NCBI GenBank assembly: GCA_900454475.1
Contig: UGSS01000002.1
Coordinates: 2,065,605 to 2,129,604 of the forward strand
Length of the DNA: 64,000 nucleotides
Origin: [Pasteurella] mairii
Lineage (GTDB): Bacteria > Pseudomonadota > Gammaproteobacteria > Enterobacterales > Pasteurellaceae
Reading direction: 5' to 3'
Shown here: positions 44,426 to 54,456 of the stretch, one piece after another
Numbering within the stretch: the stretch's first letter is position 1
How the letters are laid out: each line of letters starts with the position of its first letter
Notes under the pieces: model-generated
Told to the model about the DNA's origin: nothing
What the model saw: the letters and a program-made list of their open reading frames with translations, nothing else
Database searches by the model: none
Position numbers and translations under genes: made by a program

Positions 44426-46666
44426 TTAAAATCTCACTTCCCCACCTAATACATAAGTTCGACCGCGTGCGTAGTTTGTAAAGTTAAAGACATCATTATC
44501 ATTTTCATCAACATCATAGTCATTTATTGTGCCATTTTGACTGTTAAGCGGATCAATATAAGCAGCATTAAAAGCATTTTGAATACTAAATTTTAGTTTA
44601 ACATGCTTATTTACATCATAAATAGCATAAAAATCAGCAACAACCGGTTGGCTTGGCAGTTTTTGTTTTCTTGGCTTTGGATTGTCGTCATTGATTAACG
44701 GTAAAATACGGTACACTGTTCCAGTATATTTGATAATAGAACCCAAAGTTAATCTCTGATTAAACAGTCTTGTGCCAATATCCAATGTTGCCGAATGTTT
44801 CGGTAATTCATAAATATCGCCATAACCAAATCCAACTACTGAACTTTGAATACCAATCGGTTGAGATGTTTTTTGTTGTGAATAAGCCAAATGAGCAAAA
44901 AACACAGGATGATCATAATTTACCTCTATTTCTGTGCCTGTCATTTTGACTGGATTAAGACGATTTATTGCAATTTCAGCTGTAAACCCCGGTACTGCTT
45001 GACCAATATCATGAGTCAATTTACTTTGATCATTGATATAAAACATTTCAGAAGTAATAAAATCTTTTATTCTTTGACGATAATGAGATACTTTTAAACC
45101 CAATTGATCCTGATCGCTAAACAGATTGCGTTTAAGTGTGTTAAACCCAATTTGATAGGTATTGGCTTTTTCCGGCTTTAAATATGGGTTCATTGAAGCA
45201 CCGCCCTCATTATTGAAGAATATTTCTTGAATATTTGGCATTCGACTACTTTTTGAATAACTAATAAAGGGCGTAAACCAGTCGCTAAACTCGGCAGACA
45301 AACGAAAAGAGGGATTGAGGCTGTTTTTATGTTTGTTAATTTGCATCGCGCCTCTTGGAAAACAAGGTATCATCACACCACTGACTTCGCCACAAGCAGG
45401 TTTAAAACCAGAGAACTCCGAGCGAGAATAAATTACGTCTGCTTCTAGATGATAAATACCTTTTTTCCAGTCTGTTTCAATAAATCCTGCTGTAATTTTT
45501 TGTTTTCCAACTGGAGAAAAAGGGGTATGCTCAAGATTGGCAGTATTTATATCATATTGGGCATCACGCTGATAGCTATTAGTAAAATGTGATGCTCCGA
45601 CTTTTAAGGTTAAATCTATCCCGCCAAGATCGATAAAACTTTCGTTTTCAAGTTTAAAGAAATTTGAATGGTTATAAGCAATAGCATTTGTTAACGCCCA
45701 TATAGAGGTCTCAGCATTAAAGCGCTGTTTATTTTTAGTATGAGAAGCAAGAAAAGATAAATTCAACCATGAATTGGCATTTAATTCATAGTCGACTAAC
45801 CAGTTACTATGAGTTAACTCTCGTCCACCAATATTAGTTGTGTAATCAGTTGCGGAAAATAACCATTTTTGTTGATCTGTTGGGCTAATTTCTATTTTCC
45901 CCAACCATGATGTCGGGCGCTGATCTTGGCGACTGACATAAAGATTATCATGGTGATCATTTCCGTTTCCGTCTTTATAATTTGAACCAATTTTATGTAC
46001 ACCATAAGCAAACAATGCCCCAATACTTCCCGTAGGACTTAAGGCTTGTGTTTTTCCTGCCAATGCAGTCATTACATTATATCCGTAATCATTTGAACCC
46101 GTGGCAAATTTTGATAAAACTCCCACCTTATTTCCAGAAAATACCACATCATCAACACCTATTGTTTTAAATTCAGCACTCCCCGCCAAACTATTTACGC
46201 CCGCTGCCCCATGAGAAAAACCTCGCTCAATTTCAATCTGTGTCAAAAAATTAGGATCGATAGTCGTGCCAAACTGACTTGATGGGGTAGAGGCGCCTTC
46301 ACTCTGCTGATGGTAACGAGTTCGACCGTTTGCAGAAGTACCAAATAAAGTTTGAGGTACACCATCAATAGTTGTATTGACCCTTCCAAGACCACTCATA
46401 CCCCGAATATTCATATTCACCATACCTAAGGTCGGATCGATATTAGTATAAGTACCAGGAATCGCCCGTACAACACTATCTAAGGATTGCATCCGTTTTT
46501 CTGCTCCACGACTTGATACTGCGCCGATTTTTTTAAATGACTCTGTTTCAACGTCCGCAATAACACTGACTTCATCTAAAGTGGTTATATTGGTATTAGC
46601 AATCACGGGAAATACGGGAATTAAGAGTACTTGGCTAATCATAAAAGAAATGCGTGTATATTTCAC
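44426..46666 (-). CDS. TonB-dependent outer-membrane receptor, probably haem/iron
   Basis: A 746-residue outer-membrane gated barrel. A signal peptide ends near VIANTN. The TonB box region (LDEVSVIAD) follows, then the plug domain with RAIPGTYTNIDPTLGMVNMNIRGMSGLGRVNTTIDG-type landmarks, and the barrel with NPYLKPEKANTYQIGFN and the aromatic C-terminus GGEVRF. Such receptors import haem or ferric siderophores using TonB energy. The partner gene directly upstream is a ChaN-type haem-binding lipoprotein and the operon has a Fur box, which makes haem the best guess. The substrate is not proven by sequence. Confidence 0.9.
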   Translation of the reverse strand: MKYTRISFMISQVLLIPVFPVIANTNITTLDEVSVIADVETESFKKIGAVSSRGAEKRMQSLDSVVRAIPGTYTNIDPTLGMVNMNIRGMSGLGRVNTTIDGVPQTLFGTSANGRTRYHQQSEGASTPSSQFGTTIDPNFLTQIEIERGFSHGAAGVNSLAGSAEFKTIGVDDVVFSGNKVGVLSKFATGSNDYGYNVMTALAGKTQALSPTGSIGALFAYGVHKIGSNYKDGNGNDHHDNLYVSRQDQRPTSWLGKIEISPTDQQKWLFSATDYTTNIGGRELTHSNWLVDYELNANSWLNLSFLASHTKNKQRFNAETSIWALTNAIAYNHSNFFKLENESFIDLGGIDLTLKVGASHFTNSYQRDAQYDINTANLEHTPFSPVGKQKITAGFIETDWKKGIYHLEADVIYSRSEFSGFKPACGEVSGVMIPCFPRGAMQINKHKNSLNPSFRLSAEFSDWFTPFISYSKSSRMPNIQEIFFNNEGGASMNPYLKPEKANTYQIGFNTLKRNLFSDQDQLGLKVSHYRQRIKDFITSEMFYINDQSKLTHDIGQAVPGFTAEIAINRLNPVKMTGTEIEVNYDHPVFFAHLAYSQQKTSQPIGIQSSVVGFGYGDIYELPKHSATLDIGTRLFNQRLTLGSIIKYTGTVYRILPLINDDNPKPRKQKLPSQPVVADFYAIYDVNKHVKLKFSIQNAFNAAYIDPLNSQNGTINDYDVDENDNDVFNFTNYARGRTYVLGGEVRF

Positions 46667-46682
46667 TTTAATTGTCTCTCCT

Positions 46683-47513
46683 TTAATTTAATATCCAAAA
46701 ATAATCTGCATCATTTGCAGAAAAGTCGCTGGGATTGCTACCCATTAAAATAGTGATGACTTTCGTTTGCGGAGAAAGATCCTGTAAATGCTGAACTATA
46801 CCAATTTGTTTATTGACGTGATGATTACCGGCAATCAGTAAACTTGGTATCTTTGCTTTCAATAATTTCTCTGCCATTCGTCGATCACGAAATTGCTGTA
46901 CTTGTACCATTTTCTGAATGAGCGAATTTTGTAAATTAATATCATTGAGGTGATTTTGTGAAATAAGTTGCGCAATTTTTTGCTGAATTTCAAGACGAGT
47001 AGATTTATCACCGTGCAAAGGCTCAGCCCCTTGCATTAATATTGCTATTTCTTGTTCGGTTAAATTTGTGGCAACTAATGCCATCTGATTTTCTAACGCA
47101 TAACGGACGGTCTCACCGTAAAAACGCCAATCCCAACTCGCTTTCCAATTTAATGCAGTAGGTAAATTAGTGAAATGCGCGGTGGAATTTTGTGAGATTT
47201 TGGTGATTTGTGGCTGTTGATCTACACTAAGCATTTCCAGTAATAGACTGCCTTGACGACGGTGTTTTTGAAGTTGTTGTAACAACCAAAATTGCGCCTG
47301 ATGATGCTTCAAATTATCGTGCTGCTCACCTAATAAAATGTGTGGTACATTTACTATTTTTTGAAGGAAGACTTGAGGGGGAAATCGCTCCCCTGTATGC
47401 AAATCTTGAACGTCACCCAAAGATGCCACATCAACATCTGTTAAAGAAACGCTACAACTTACGACCCAAAAAAAGCTAATTGGAATCAACCTACGGAAAA
47501 AATAACTTAGCAC
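46683..47513 (-). CDS. ChaN-family haem-binding lipoprotein
   Basis: A 276-residue lipoprotein. The signal peptide ISFFWVVSCSVS holds a lipobox-like Cys (about residue 20). The ChaN domain is recognised by ILLGEQHDNLKHHQAQFWLLQQL (about 60-82), LLLEMLSVDQQP and the final LLIAGNHHVNKQIG. Campylobacter ChaN binds a pair of haem groups at the outer membrane. It lies upstream of the TonB receptor gene on the same strand with a 16-bp gap, and the Fur box just upstream should control both. Confidence 0.85.
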   Translation of the reverse strand: MLSYFFRRLIPISFFWVVSCSVSLTDVDVASLGDVQDLHTGERFPPQVFLQKIVNVPHILLGEQHDNLKHHQAQFWLLQQLQKHRRQGSLLLEMLSVDQQPQITKISQNSTAHFTNLPTALNWKASWDWRFYGETVRYALENQMALVATNLTEQEIAILMQGAEPLHGDKSTRLEIQQKIAQLISQNHLNDINLQNSLIQKMVQVQQFRDRRMAEKLLKAKIPSLLIAGNHHVNKQIGIVQHLQDLSPQTKVITILMGSNPSDFSANDADYFWILN

Positions 47514-47530
47514 GGGGAACTCAATAGGAA

Positions 47531-47550
47531 TTGATAATTATTATCATTTT
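47531..47550 (-). promoter_or_regulatory. Fur box upstream of the ChaN/TonB receptor operon
   Basis: TTGATAATTATTATCATTTT closely follows the 19-bp Fur consensus of inverted GATAAT units, with a central dyad GATAATtATTATC. It is placed about 20 bp before the ChaN start codon. Iron-bound Fur is expected to repress the operon. Confidence 0.85.
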
Positions 47551-47554
47551 AAAT

Positions 47555-47584
47555 AATGGATAACTTTGTGTCAAGTTATCCATT
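47555..47584. terminator. Perfect 12-bp hairpin next to the Fur box
   Basis: AATGGATAACTT (47555-47566) and AAGTTATCCATT (47573-47584) pair perfectly around 6 nt. A T-rich stretch follows on the + strand. No + strand gene ends here, so its role is unclear. It could shield the operon or be an operator. Confidence 0.5.
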
Positions 47585-48009
47585 TCCTTTATGGAATAAC
47601 GTAGTCAATTCCACTTTCTACATTACTATGCTTCAGTAAATCCAATAAAATCAAAAAGCATTTTTAGACTTATAAAATCAATTCCGCGCAACAAAGTCAG
47701 AATTTGTTTGATTTGTAGATATAAAGATAAACGAGATAACTAGTAATCATTTGAGGATTATGAGTAAATTGTTGTGAATACTTTAATGAATTACTTGAAG
47801 AAATATGAGGATAATATATTTAAAAATCAGCTTAAACACCTTTAAATTCAATTTAAAATAGGTTCAAATTAATAAAATAAAGACCGCTTAAAGTAGAATC
47901 TGTTATTTCATTTTCTCATTTTAAACGGTTATATTGCAAATAGGGGAACGGCGGTTTTCAGAGCACCTTCAATCAGCATTATTTTTCCCCAAATAGGTAT
48001 ATGCAATAC
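47585..48009. other. Gene-free AT-rich spacer
   Basis: About 425 bp between the Fur-controlled operon promoter and the end of rlmB. No frame, RNA gene or clear repeat is seen. Low-complexity AT-rich sequence dominates. Confidence 0.6.
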
Positions 48010-48747
48010 CTAGGCTTCTCTTTGGCGTACGATTTCAAATAAACATACACCGGTGGCAACAGAAACATTCAGCGACGATACAGACCCAGCCATAGGAATA
48101 CTGATCAATTGATCGCACGTTTCTCGCGTTAAACGACGCATTCCATCACCCTCTGCCCCCATCACTAAAGCTAAAGGTCCGGTAAGTTCGCTTTGATACA
48201 GGGTTTCCGTTGCTTCGCCGGCAGTACCGACTACCCAAATATTATGTTGTTGCTGCAATTCTCGCAACGTTCGGGTTAAATTGGTCACACGAATAAGTGG
48301 CACGCTTTCCGCCGCGCCGCAAGCCACTTTGCGCGCAATTGAGGTTAATTGCGCTGATTTATCTTTCGGCACAATCACCGCACACACTCCCGCCGCATCC
48401 GCAGTACGCAAACAGGCGCCCAAATTGTGCGGATCGGTAACGCCATCTAAGACCAATAACAATGGCGCCGACTGATGTTGCAAAATCTGATCAAGATCTT
48501 GTTCATTCAGTTCTTTCGCTGGTTGAACGCGCGCAATAATACCTTGGTGAACCTCGCCATTGGCTTTTTTATCCAAACTATCGCGATTTAAAAATTGTAC
48601 CGAAATCCCCAATTGATGAAGTTCATTGAGCAAAGGTTGTAAGCGTTTATCCTCACGTCCTTTTAATACATAAACCTCAATTAAACGCTCCGGTGCGCGA
48701 CTAAGAAAGGCATTCACCGTGTGGATGCCATAAATATTTTCTGACAT
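48010..48747 (-). CDS. rlmB: 23S rRNA (guanosine-2251-2'-O)-methyltransferase
   Basis: SpoU-family (SPOUT) methyltransferase that uses S-adenosylmethionine on 23S rRNA G2251. At 245 residues it has the usual length. The N-terminal substrate domain starts [15 protein letters not shown]. The SPOUT motifs are [20 protein letters not shown] (motif 1), [16 protein letters not shown] (motif 2) and [21 protein letters not shown] (motif 3, the knot). It follows rnr by 12 bp on the same strand, the common rnr-rlmB order, so the two are co-transcribed. Confidence 0.97.
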   Translation of the reverse strand: MSENIYGIHTVNAFLSRAPERLIEVYVLKGREDKRLQPLLNELHQLGISVQFLNRDSLDKKANGEVHQGIIARVQPAKELNEQDLDQILQHQSAPLLLVLDGVTDPHNLGACLRTADAAGVCAVIVPKDKSAQLTSIARKVACGAAESVPLIRVTNLTRTLRELQQQHNIWVVGTAGEATETLYQSELTGPLALVMGAEGDGMRRLTRETCDQLISIPMAGSVSSLNVSVATGVCLFEIVRQREA

Positions 48748-48759
48748 TTCCGATCCTTT

Positions 48760-51147
48760 TTATTTTTTCGTTTTTTTACTTTTATTCTTACTTTTCGATT
48801 TTGCGTTTTTTTTGACCGCACTTTTTACCGTTTTATTCGCGCTCGCCTTTTGCTTTTTCATACTTTCTGCGTAGCGCAACGCTTTTTTCGCATTTTGTTT
48901 TGCTGTTTTACCGGCTCGTAACGGTTTACGCTCGCTGGAAATCATGGAAAAATCCACTTGACGTTGTTCAAGACTGACTGCCTCAACCCGAATACGCACT
49001 TTATCGCCCACACGATAAATCATTCCGCTATTTTCGCCAATCAGACGTTGTTTTGAAAGATCAAATTGATAATAATCATTATCCAATGTGGAAATATGCA
49101 CCAACCCATCAATAAACAAATCGTTTAATCGTACGAATAAACCAAAACCGGTCACTGAAGAAATCACGCCATCAAATTCTTGCCCCACATGATCTTGCAT
49201 ATATTCGCATTTTAGCCAATCCGCCACATCACGTGTCGCATCATCCGCTCGGCGCTCGGTCATGGAACAATGTTCCCCCAAAATATCCATATCATCAATG
49301 ACATAATGATAACCGCCGGTATCCGTAGTACGACGTTTGGAGCCTTGTTTTTTTGCCAATAAATATTTGATGCCACGGTGCAGCGTTAAATCTGGATAAC
49401 GACGAATTGGTGAGGTGAAATGTGCATATTCGTCCAACGCCAAACCGAAGTGTCCGATATTGTCCGGATCGTACATTGCCTGACTAAGAGAACGCAACAA
49501 CATGGTTTGGATCAATTCATGATCCGGACGTTCGCGCACTTGTTCCAATAATTTCGCATAATCCGCTGTCGTCGGTTTTTCGCCACCACCAAGAGTTAAA
49601 CCGCATTCATTTAAAAACCCTCTAAATGCAGTGAGCTTTTCTTCGCTTGGCCCCGCATGAATACGATATAACGCGGCTTCTTCATGACGTTGCATAAAAT
49701 TCGCCGCCGCAATATTGGCTAAAATCATACATTCTTCGATAATTTTATGCGCATCATTACGCACAACCGGCTCAATGCTTTCAATACGCCCCATTTCATT
49801 AAACACAAATTTGCTTTCAATGGTTTCAAAATCAATGGCACCCCGTTGATGACGTGCTTTGATCAAGGCTTGATACATTTGGTGCAGTTCTTGCAAGTGT
49901 GGAACCAATTCTTGGTAACGTTGTTGTAATTCTTCATCTCCCTCTAAAATACGCGCCACTTTGGTGTAGGTTAAACGCGCATGGGAGTTCATAACGGCTT
50001 CGTAAAATTGATAGCCCGTCATTTTGCCTTTCGCTGATAAATCAATTTCACATACCATACACAAGCGATCGACCTGCGGATTGAGTGAGCATAATCCGTT
50101 GGATAAAATCTCCGGCAACATTGGCACTACCCGGTTAGGGAAATACACTGAATTACCACGATTGTAGGCCTCGGTATCCAATGCAGTACGCAAGCGCACA
50201 TAATAGCTCACATCCGCAATTGCGACCCACAATTTCCAGCCAGCTCCATTTTTGCGACAAAAAACCGCATCGTCAAAGTCACGCGCATCTTCACCATCAA
50301 TGGTAACCAATGGCAATTGACGTAAATCTACCCGCCCTTGTTTGGCGTCTTCTGGCACCTCTTCCGTGAGTTTTTGCACTTGTTTTTCTACCGTTTTCGG
50401 GAACACATGAGGAATATCATGATTACGGATAGCAATCTCGGTTTCCATGCCTTTTGCCATATTTTCGCCCAAAATTTCTACAATCATGCCCACCGGCTGG
50501 GTAAAATTCGCGGTTCTCGGTTTCAACTCCACTACAACCACTTGCCCCATACGAGCGCCCTTGCGATATTCGTTAGGAATTAAAATATCGCGGTTAATGC
50601 GGCTGTCATCCGGCACCACATAACCGATACTATCTTCAAGGAAGAAACGTCCGACCAATTGTTTTTTGCGACTTTCCAACACCCGCACAATACGCACTTC
50701 TTTGCGCCCCTTGCGATCAAATCCGTTCGGTTGCGCCAGCACATAATCCCCGTGCATCACACGTTGCATTTGGACATTCGGAATAAACCAATCATCTTTC
50801 ACGCCATCCACTTGCAGAAAACCATAACCATCACGATGCCCAATTACCGTTCCCTTTAACAAATCCAATTTTTCCGGCAAGGCATAACACTTACGTTTGG
50901 TGAAGACCAATTGACCGTCATTTTCCATGGCACGCAAACGCCGCCGCATCCCCTCCTGCTGCTCCTCGCTTTCGATCGCAAGTGCGGTCAAAATTTCTTC
51001 TTTTGACATCGGCGCATTATGTTCACGGATAATTTGCAAAATAAAATCTCGACTTGGGATCGGATTATCATATTTTTTTAGTTCCGCTTGATAATTTGGA
51101 TCAGAAAGTGCGGTCATTTTTGCGGAAGTTTTTTTATCGGTTTTCAT
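48760..51147 (-). CDS. rnr: Ribonuclease R
   Basis: Processive 3'-to-5' exoribonuclease that degrades structured RNA and helps in rRNA quality control and cold response. The 795-residue form starts at ATG 51147 with AGGACG on the coding strand; a 21-residue in-frame extension lacks a ribosome site. The order is a helix-turn-helix region (about 20-90), cold-shock domains (to about 240), the RNB catalytic domain with [17 protein letters not shown] (metal-binding aspartates), an S1 domain near 640-725, and a Lys-rich tail ([25 protein letters not shown]) typical of the enzyme. Confidence 0.97.
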   Translation of the reverse strand: MKTDKKTSAKMTALSDPNYQAELKKYDNPIPSRDFILQIIREHNAPMSKEEILTALAIESEEQQEGMRRRLRAMENDGQLVFTKRKCYALPEKLDLLKGTVIGHRDGYGFLQVDGVKDDWFIPNVQMQRVMHGDYVLAQPNGFDRKGRKEVRIVRVLESRKKQLVGRFFLEDSIGYVVPDDSRINRDILIPNEYRKGARMGQVVVVELKPRTANFTQPVGMIVEILGENMAKGMETEIAIRNHDIPHVFPKTVEKQVQKLTEEVPEDAKQGRVDLRQLPLVTIDGEDARDFDDAVFCRKNGAGWKLWVAIADVSYYVRLRTALDTEAYNRGNSVYFPNRVVPMLPEILSNGLCSLNPQVDRLCMVCEIDLSAKGKMTGYQFYEAVMNSHARLTYTKVARILEGDEELQQRYQELVPHLQELHQMYQALIKARHQRGAIDFETIESKFVFNEMGRIESIEPVVRNDAHKIIEECMILANIAAANFMQRHEEAALYRIHAGPSEEKLTAFRGFLNECGLTLGGGEKPTTADYAKLLEQVRERPDHELIQTMLLRSLSQAMYDPDNIGHFGLALDEYAHFTSPIRRYPDLTLHRGIKYLLAKKQGSKRRTTDTGGYHYVIDDMDILGEHCSMTERRADDATRDVADWLKCEYMQDHVGQEFDGVISSVTGFGLFVRLNDLFIDGLVHISTLDNDYYQFDLSKQRLIGENSGMIYRVGDKVRIRVEAVSLEQRQVDFSMISSERKPLRAGKTAKQNAKKALRYAESMKKQKASANKTVKSAVKKNAKSKSKNKSKKTKK

Positions 51148-51223
51148 AGGCTGGCGTCCTCTTGGGAATGGATTTAATACAAGTTTGACACTGTGAGAGG
51201 GGGAAAGCAAGAACTACGGAGAA

Positions 51224-51589
51224 TTATTTAAAATTACGGATAACATCAATAATAATTTTTTTCTGATCTTCAGTTAGAGCCAGAAACATCGCAATTAAAG
51301 CATCATCAATTGACGAAAGATTTGTCGTTCTCTCTTCTTCAGAAATACCATACCGTAGCCATTGAGGTGAGATATTTAATAATTCAGCAAGCGTATCAAT
51401 TTTATCGCTGGACGGAATTGATAGCCCATTCAACCATTTATAAACTGCTTGTGGAGTTACTGGCTCCGCTGCATGACGTAGGTTAAATCTTGTAGCAATA
51501 TCACTTGTTTTGAGATGTGATAATTTGGCATTTTCTATTGCTAAACGCAAACGTTCACCAAATTTTTCTTGTTCAGTTTTTATCTTCAT
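51224..51589 (-). CDS. Helix-turn-helix (XRE/phage-repressor type) regulator
   Basis: A 121-residue DNA-binding protein. The N-terminal helix-turn-helix domain (about 8-75) includes TSDIATRFNLRHAAEPVTPQAVYKWLNGLSIPSSDKIDTLAELL, the pattern of Cro/CI-like repressors. The final ~40 residues are helical and acidic and probably serve for dimerisation. Three dyad operators lie directly upstream, between this gene and a divergent small secreted-peptide gene. The regulator therefore probably controls itself and the peptide. It lies 76 bp upstream of rnr on the same strand, but co-transcription is not certain. Confidence 0.85.
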   Translation of the reverse strand: MKIKTEQEKFGERLRLAIENAKLSHLKTSDIATRFNLRHAAEPVTPQAVYKWLNGLSIPSSDKIDTLAELLNISPQWLRYGISEEERTTNLSSIDDALIAMFLALTEDQKKIIIDVIRNFK

Positions 51590-51623
51590 TTGTGAAATTA
51601 TGATGATTTCAAAAAACTTTTGG

Positions 51624-51679
51624 AAACTAAAACAGTTTAAAAATAACTAAAATAGTTTTATTTGAAACTGTTTTAGTTT
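51624..51679. promoter_or_regulatory. Three phased operator dyads of the divergent regulator
   Basis: AAACTAAAACAGTTT (51624-51638), TAACTAAAATAGTTT (51644-51658) and AAACTGTTTTAGTTT (51665-51679) all fit (A/T)AACT-N5-AGTTT. Their starts are 20 and 21 bp apart, about two helical turns, so dimers would bind on one face of the DNA. They lie between the start codons of the regulator and the secreted peptide. Confidence 0.85.
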
Positions 51680-51719
51680 AAAATAAAGCTCATTTATTAA
51701 ACAAACTAGGAGAATATAA

Positions 51720-51860
51720 ATGAAAAAAATAGCGATGTTGCTTTTAGCAACTTTTTTATTCGGCACCGTTGGTACGGCTTATGCAGGGACTTGTGATTAT
51801 CACTGGCAAAGAGCAAAAGATGGCTCCAGATGTGGTGATAGAGCAGCTGATCGTCAGTAA
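51720..51860 (+). CDS. Small secreted Cys-pair peptide (46 residues)
   Basis: Too short for usual gene callers but well supported. ATG 51720 has TAGGAG nine bases upstream. The first 22 residues, MKKIAMLLLATFLFGTVGTAYA, are a textbook Sec signal peptide, and a terminator follows the stop. The mature part is GTCDYHWQRAKDGSRCGDRAADRQ: two cysteines 13 residues apart, which could form a disulfide in the periplasm, and a CGxRAADR end that I recall from short proteins in other bacteria. Function unknown. The divergent regulator with three operators suggests tight repression. Confidence 0.8.
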   Translation: MKKIAMLLLATFLFGTVGTAYAGTCDYHWQRAKDGSRCGDRAADRQ

Positions 51861-51870
51861 TAATTTTAAA

Positions 51871-51903
51871 CATAAAAAAACCCGACATCTGTCGGGTTTT
51901 TTA
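51871..51903. terminator. Bidirectional terminator between secreted peptide and rplI
   Basis: ACCCGAC (51880-51886) and GTCGGGT (51891-51897) pair around ATCT, with an A-run on the left and a T-run on the right. It can end the peptide gene on + and the rpsF-rplI operon on -. Confidence 0.9.
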
Positions 51904-51916
51904 TTAACTGCGAAAA

Positions 51917-52366
51917 TTATTCGGCAACGACAACAACGTTTAATGTTGCGAATACTTCACCGTGAAGTTGGAAGCGAACTTCGTGATCACCCGTGGTACG
52001 AATTGGACCAGTGGATAAACGAACTTCGGATTTAGCGACTTCAACGCCCGCTGCAGTTACTGCATCAGCAACATCGCGAGTAGTGATAGAACCGAATAAA
52101 CGACCTTCATCACCTGCTTTAGAAGCGATAGTGACTGAAGCTAATTCAGTTAATTTTGCTGCACGAGCTTGTGCTGCGGCTAACGCTTCTGCTGCTTTAG
52201 CTTCTAATTCAGCACGACGCGCTTCAAAATGTTCAATGTTAGCTTTGGTTGCCATCACTGCTTTACCTTGTGGGATTAAGAAGTTACGTGCATAACCTGA
52301 TTTAACGCTAACTTGATCACCTACGCTACCTAAGTGAGCGATTTTATCTAAAAGAATTACTTGCAT
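51917..52366 (-). CDS. rplI: 50S ribosomal protein L9
   Basis: A 149-residue large-subunit protein of normal length. The N-terminal 23S rRNA-binding domain starts [32 protein letters not shown], followed by the long Ala-rich connecting helix ([18 protein letters not shown]) and the C-terminal domain. It is the last gene of rpsF-priB-rpsR-rplI. A TAAGGAGAAT ribosome site precedes it on the coding strand, and the shared terminator lies 14 bp after the stop. Confidence 0.98.
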   Translation of the reverse strand: MQVILLDKIAHLGSVGDQVSVKSGYARNFLIPQGKAVMATKANIEHFEARRAELEAKAAEALAAAQARAAKLTELASVTIASKAGDEGRLFGSITTRDVADAVTAAGVEVAKSEVRLSTGPIRTTGDHEVRFQLHGEVFATLNVVVVAE

Positions 52367-52384
52367 TACCGTATTCTCCTTAAA

Positions 52385-52624
<240 letters not shown>

Positions 52625-52951
52625 CTAATCTATAAATTCGATTTGCTCGGCGTGTAATACTAATTGATTTAAACCGTTTGCCGATTTATGTGAGCTAATA
52701 AATCCCACGATCAATAATTTACTGCCGACCGTAATGCTTTGAGTTTTTGCTATTAGTGCATTTCCGCTAACCTGTATCGGCATTTTGCACCACGCTTGAC
52801 GTGATAACCCGGCTTCTTGTTGTTCGGAACGATGTTCCAAATAAAACCGGCAATGTTCGATACCGTTAGGGCTTTTATGTCGTTTCGGATAATCCGCCAC
52901 TTGACCGACTAAAGAGAAACGATTACTAACAGTTAAATTACTCTTCAGCAT
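52625..52951 (-). CDS. priB: Primosomal replication protein N
   Basis: A single-stranded-DNA-binding OB-fold protein that helps PriA reload the replicative helicase at stalled forks. I use ATG 52951 (108 residues, [18 protein letters not shown]), which overlaps the end of rpsF by 14 bp. The longer frame to 52972 has no support. Family landmarks are [35 protein letters not shown] and the end [13 protein letters not shown]. Its place between rpsF and rpsR is typical for gammaproteobacteria. Confidence 0.95.
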   Translation of the reverse strand: MLKSNLTVSNRFSLVGQVADYPKRHKSPNGIEHCRFYLEHRSEQQEAGLSRQAWCKMPIQVSGNALIAKTQSITVGSKLLIVGFISSHKSANGLNQLVLHAEQIEFID

Positions 52952-53315
52952 CCTCAAAATCGTTGTTTTCAACTTCAGCTAAAGGTTTACGCTCATCGCG
53001 TGCTTTAACCATTGGGGACGCTTCTGTTACGGCGTGCTTAGTACGAATAATTACGTTACGAAGAACTGCGTCGTTGTAACGGAAAGTTGTTTCTAGCTCG
53101 TCGATGACTTCTTGAGGCGCTTCTACATTCATAAGCACATAATGTGCTTTATGTAATTTATTGATTGGGTAAGCCAATTGGCGACGACCCCAATCTTCTA
53201 GGCGATGGATTTGACCGCCAGCTTCTTTAACAGAACCTGTATAACGTTCAATCATGCCGGGTACTTGTTCGCTTTGGTCCGGATGAACCATAAACACGAT
53301 TTCGTAGTGACGCAT
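52938..53315 (-). CDS. rpsF: 30S ribosomal protein S6
   Basis: A 125-residue small-subunit protein and the first gene of its operon. It has [50 protein letters not shown] and an acidic tail ([11 protein letters not shown]). The chance VENN in the tail has nothing to do with the CDI motif. AAGGAGCAGTA precedes the start codon. The acidic end in E. coli S6 is extended by RimK with glutamates; the two terminal Glu here suit that. Confidence 0.98.
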   Translation of the reverse strand: MRHYEIVFMVHPDQSEQVPGMIERYTGSVKEAGGQIHRLEDWGRRQLAYPINKLHKAHYVLMNVEAPQEVIDELETTFRYNDAVLRNVIIRTKHAVTEASPMVKARDERKPLAEVENNDFEDAEE

Positions 53316-53667
53316 TACTGCTCCTTACGGGTTAATCAGCCTCCGACGATAAGACCAGTCACCAATCTTGCGGAAGCAAGGAACGAAAATATGATGTGAC
53401 TGTAAGGTGTGCGATTATACAGAGGTCAAGGCTAAAGCACAAGATACCTTGCACAAAAAATAAGTAAAATCGACTGCTTTTGTGCTTGCTGCCATTTTTT
53501 ATCATGCCTGGCGACATTCATAACCATCTCAAGGGATTCTAAATTAGGCATCCCTACGCCATTGATGCTAGATAAAGCAAAATACCTTAATATGCGCGCC
53601 CCAAAGTGCGGCCAAAAATAGGCAAATTTTTCACCGCACTTTAAATCCTAAGGCAATTCAATCAGCA
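53316..53667. other. Spacer between lexA and rpsF with an uptake-signal hairpin
   Basis: No gene. AAGTGCGGC (53604-53612, one mismatch to the uptake core) and ACCGCACTT (53633-53641) face each other and can pair, a usual terminator design in Pasteurellaceae, here for lexA on the minus strand. The rpsF promoter should lie at the low-coordinate end. Confidence 0.6.
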
Positions 53668-54303
53668 TTACATCCAAGCATTATTGCGGATAATTCCAAC
53701 CGCAATGCCCTCGATCTCAAAATTCGGTTGCTGATTCAGATCAACCACAATCGGCGCAAATTCTTCGTTTTCCGCGTGTAAATAAATGATCGATCCTTTT
53801 CGCTCCAAGCGTTTTACCGTTACTTCATCTTCAATCCGCGCCACAATCACTTGACCATTACGCACATCCTTGGTGCTGTGTACTGCCAATAAATCACCGT
53901 CTAAAATCCCGATATCTTTCATGGATTGACCATATACTTTCAGCAAAAAATCCGCTTGAGGCTTAAACATATTAGCGTCCACCTTATAAGTCCCCTCAAT
54001 ATGTTGTTCCGCAAGGATCGGCTCACCGGCGGCAACGCGTCCCACGAGTGGCAATCCCTCATCTTCCGCTTTTTCGTCTTCATCCACTAACAAACGAATC
54101 CCGCGCGAAGTGCCGGATAAAATCTCAATCACTCCTTTGCGCGCAAGGGCTTTTAAATGTTCTTCGGCAGCATTCGGCGAACGAAAGCCCAATTCTTTAG
54201 AAATTTCAGCACGCGTCGGCGGCATACCGGTAGTTTCCAGATGGCGTTTTAGTAAATCATAAACTTCCTGTTGTCGTGCGGTTAACGCTTTTATTAATCC
54301 CAT
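53668..54303 (-). CDS. lexA: LexA SOS-response repressor
   Basis: Represses DNA-damage genes and cleaves itself when RecA is active. The start at ATG 54303 has AGGAGGG behind it, giving 211 residues; the longer frame to 54348 crosses the operator. Residues 1-70 are the winged helix-turn-helix ([30 protein letters not shown]). The cleavage site is Ala92-Gly93 in [10 protein letters not shown]. The catalytic pair is Ser127 (YGQSMKD) and Lys164 (TVKRLE). It is divergent from plsB, as in E. coli. Confidence 0.98.
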   Translation of the reverse strand: MGLIKALTARQQEVYDLLKRHLETTGMPPTRAEISKELGFRSPNAAEEHLKALARKGVIEILSGTSRGIRLLVDEDEKAEDEGLPLVGRVAAGEPILAEQHIEGTYKVDANMFKPQADFLLKVYGQSMKDIGILDGDLLAVHSTKDVRNGQVIVARIEDEVTVKRLERKGSIIYLHAENEEFAPIVVDLNQQPNFEIEGIAVGIIRNNAWM

Positions 54304-54311
54304 ATTCCCTC

Positions 54312-54348
54312 CTGTTTTTATATACAGAATAACTGTTATTATATACAT
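54312..54348 (-). promoter_or_regulatory. Two tandem LexA (SOS) boxes
   Basis: CTGTTTTTATATACAG (54312-54327) is a perfect CTGT-N8-ACAG site. CTGTTATTATATACAT (54333-54348) has one mismatch. Starts are 21 bp apart, upstream of the lexA start codon. Paired boxes provide lexA self-repression in related bacteria. Confidence 0.92.
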
Positions 54349-54456
54349 AAAGCATACTGTTGCAATGCTTTCTTTAGTAAATGCTGAAGAAATACGGACT
54401 TTTTATGTTAAAATACTGCAATTTCTCACATAAATTATTCGTTCATGGGATCATCT

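Noticed and set aside
52938..52985. VENN tetrapeptide near the end of rpsF as a CDI junction
   Set aside because: Chance occurrence in the acidic tail of ribosomal protein S6.
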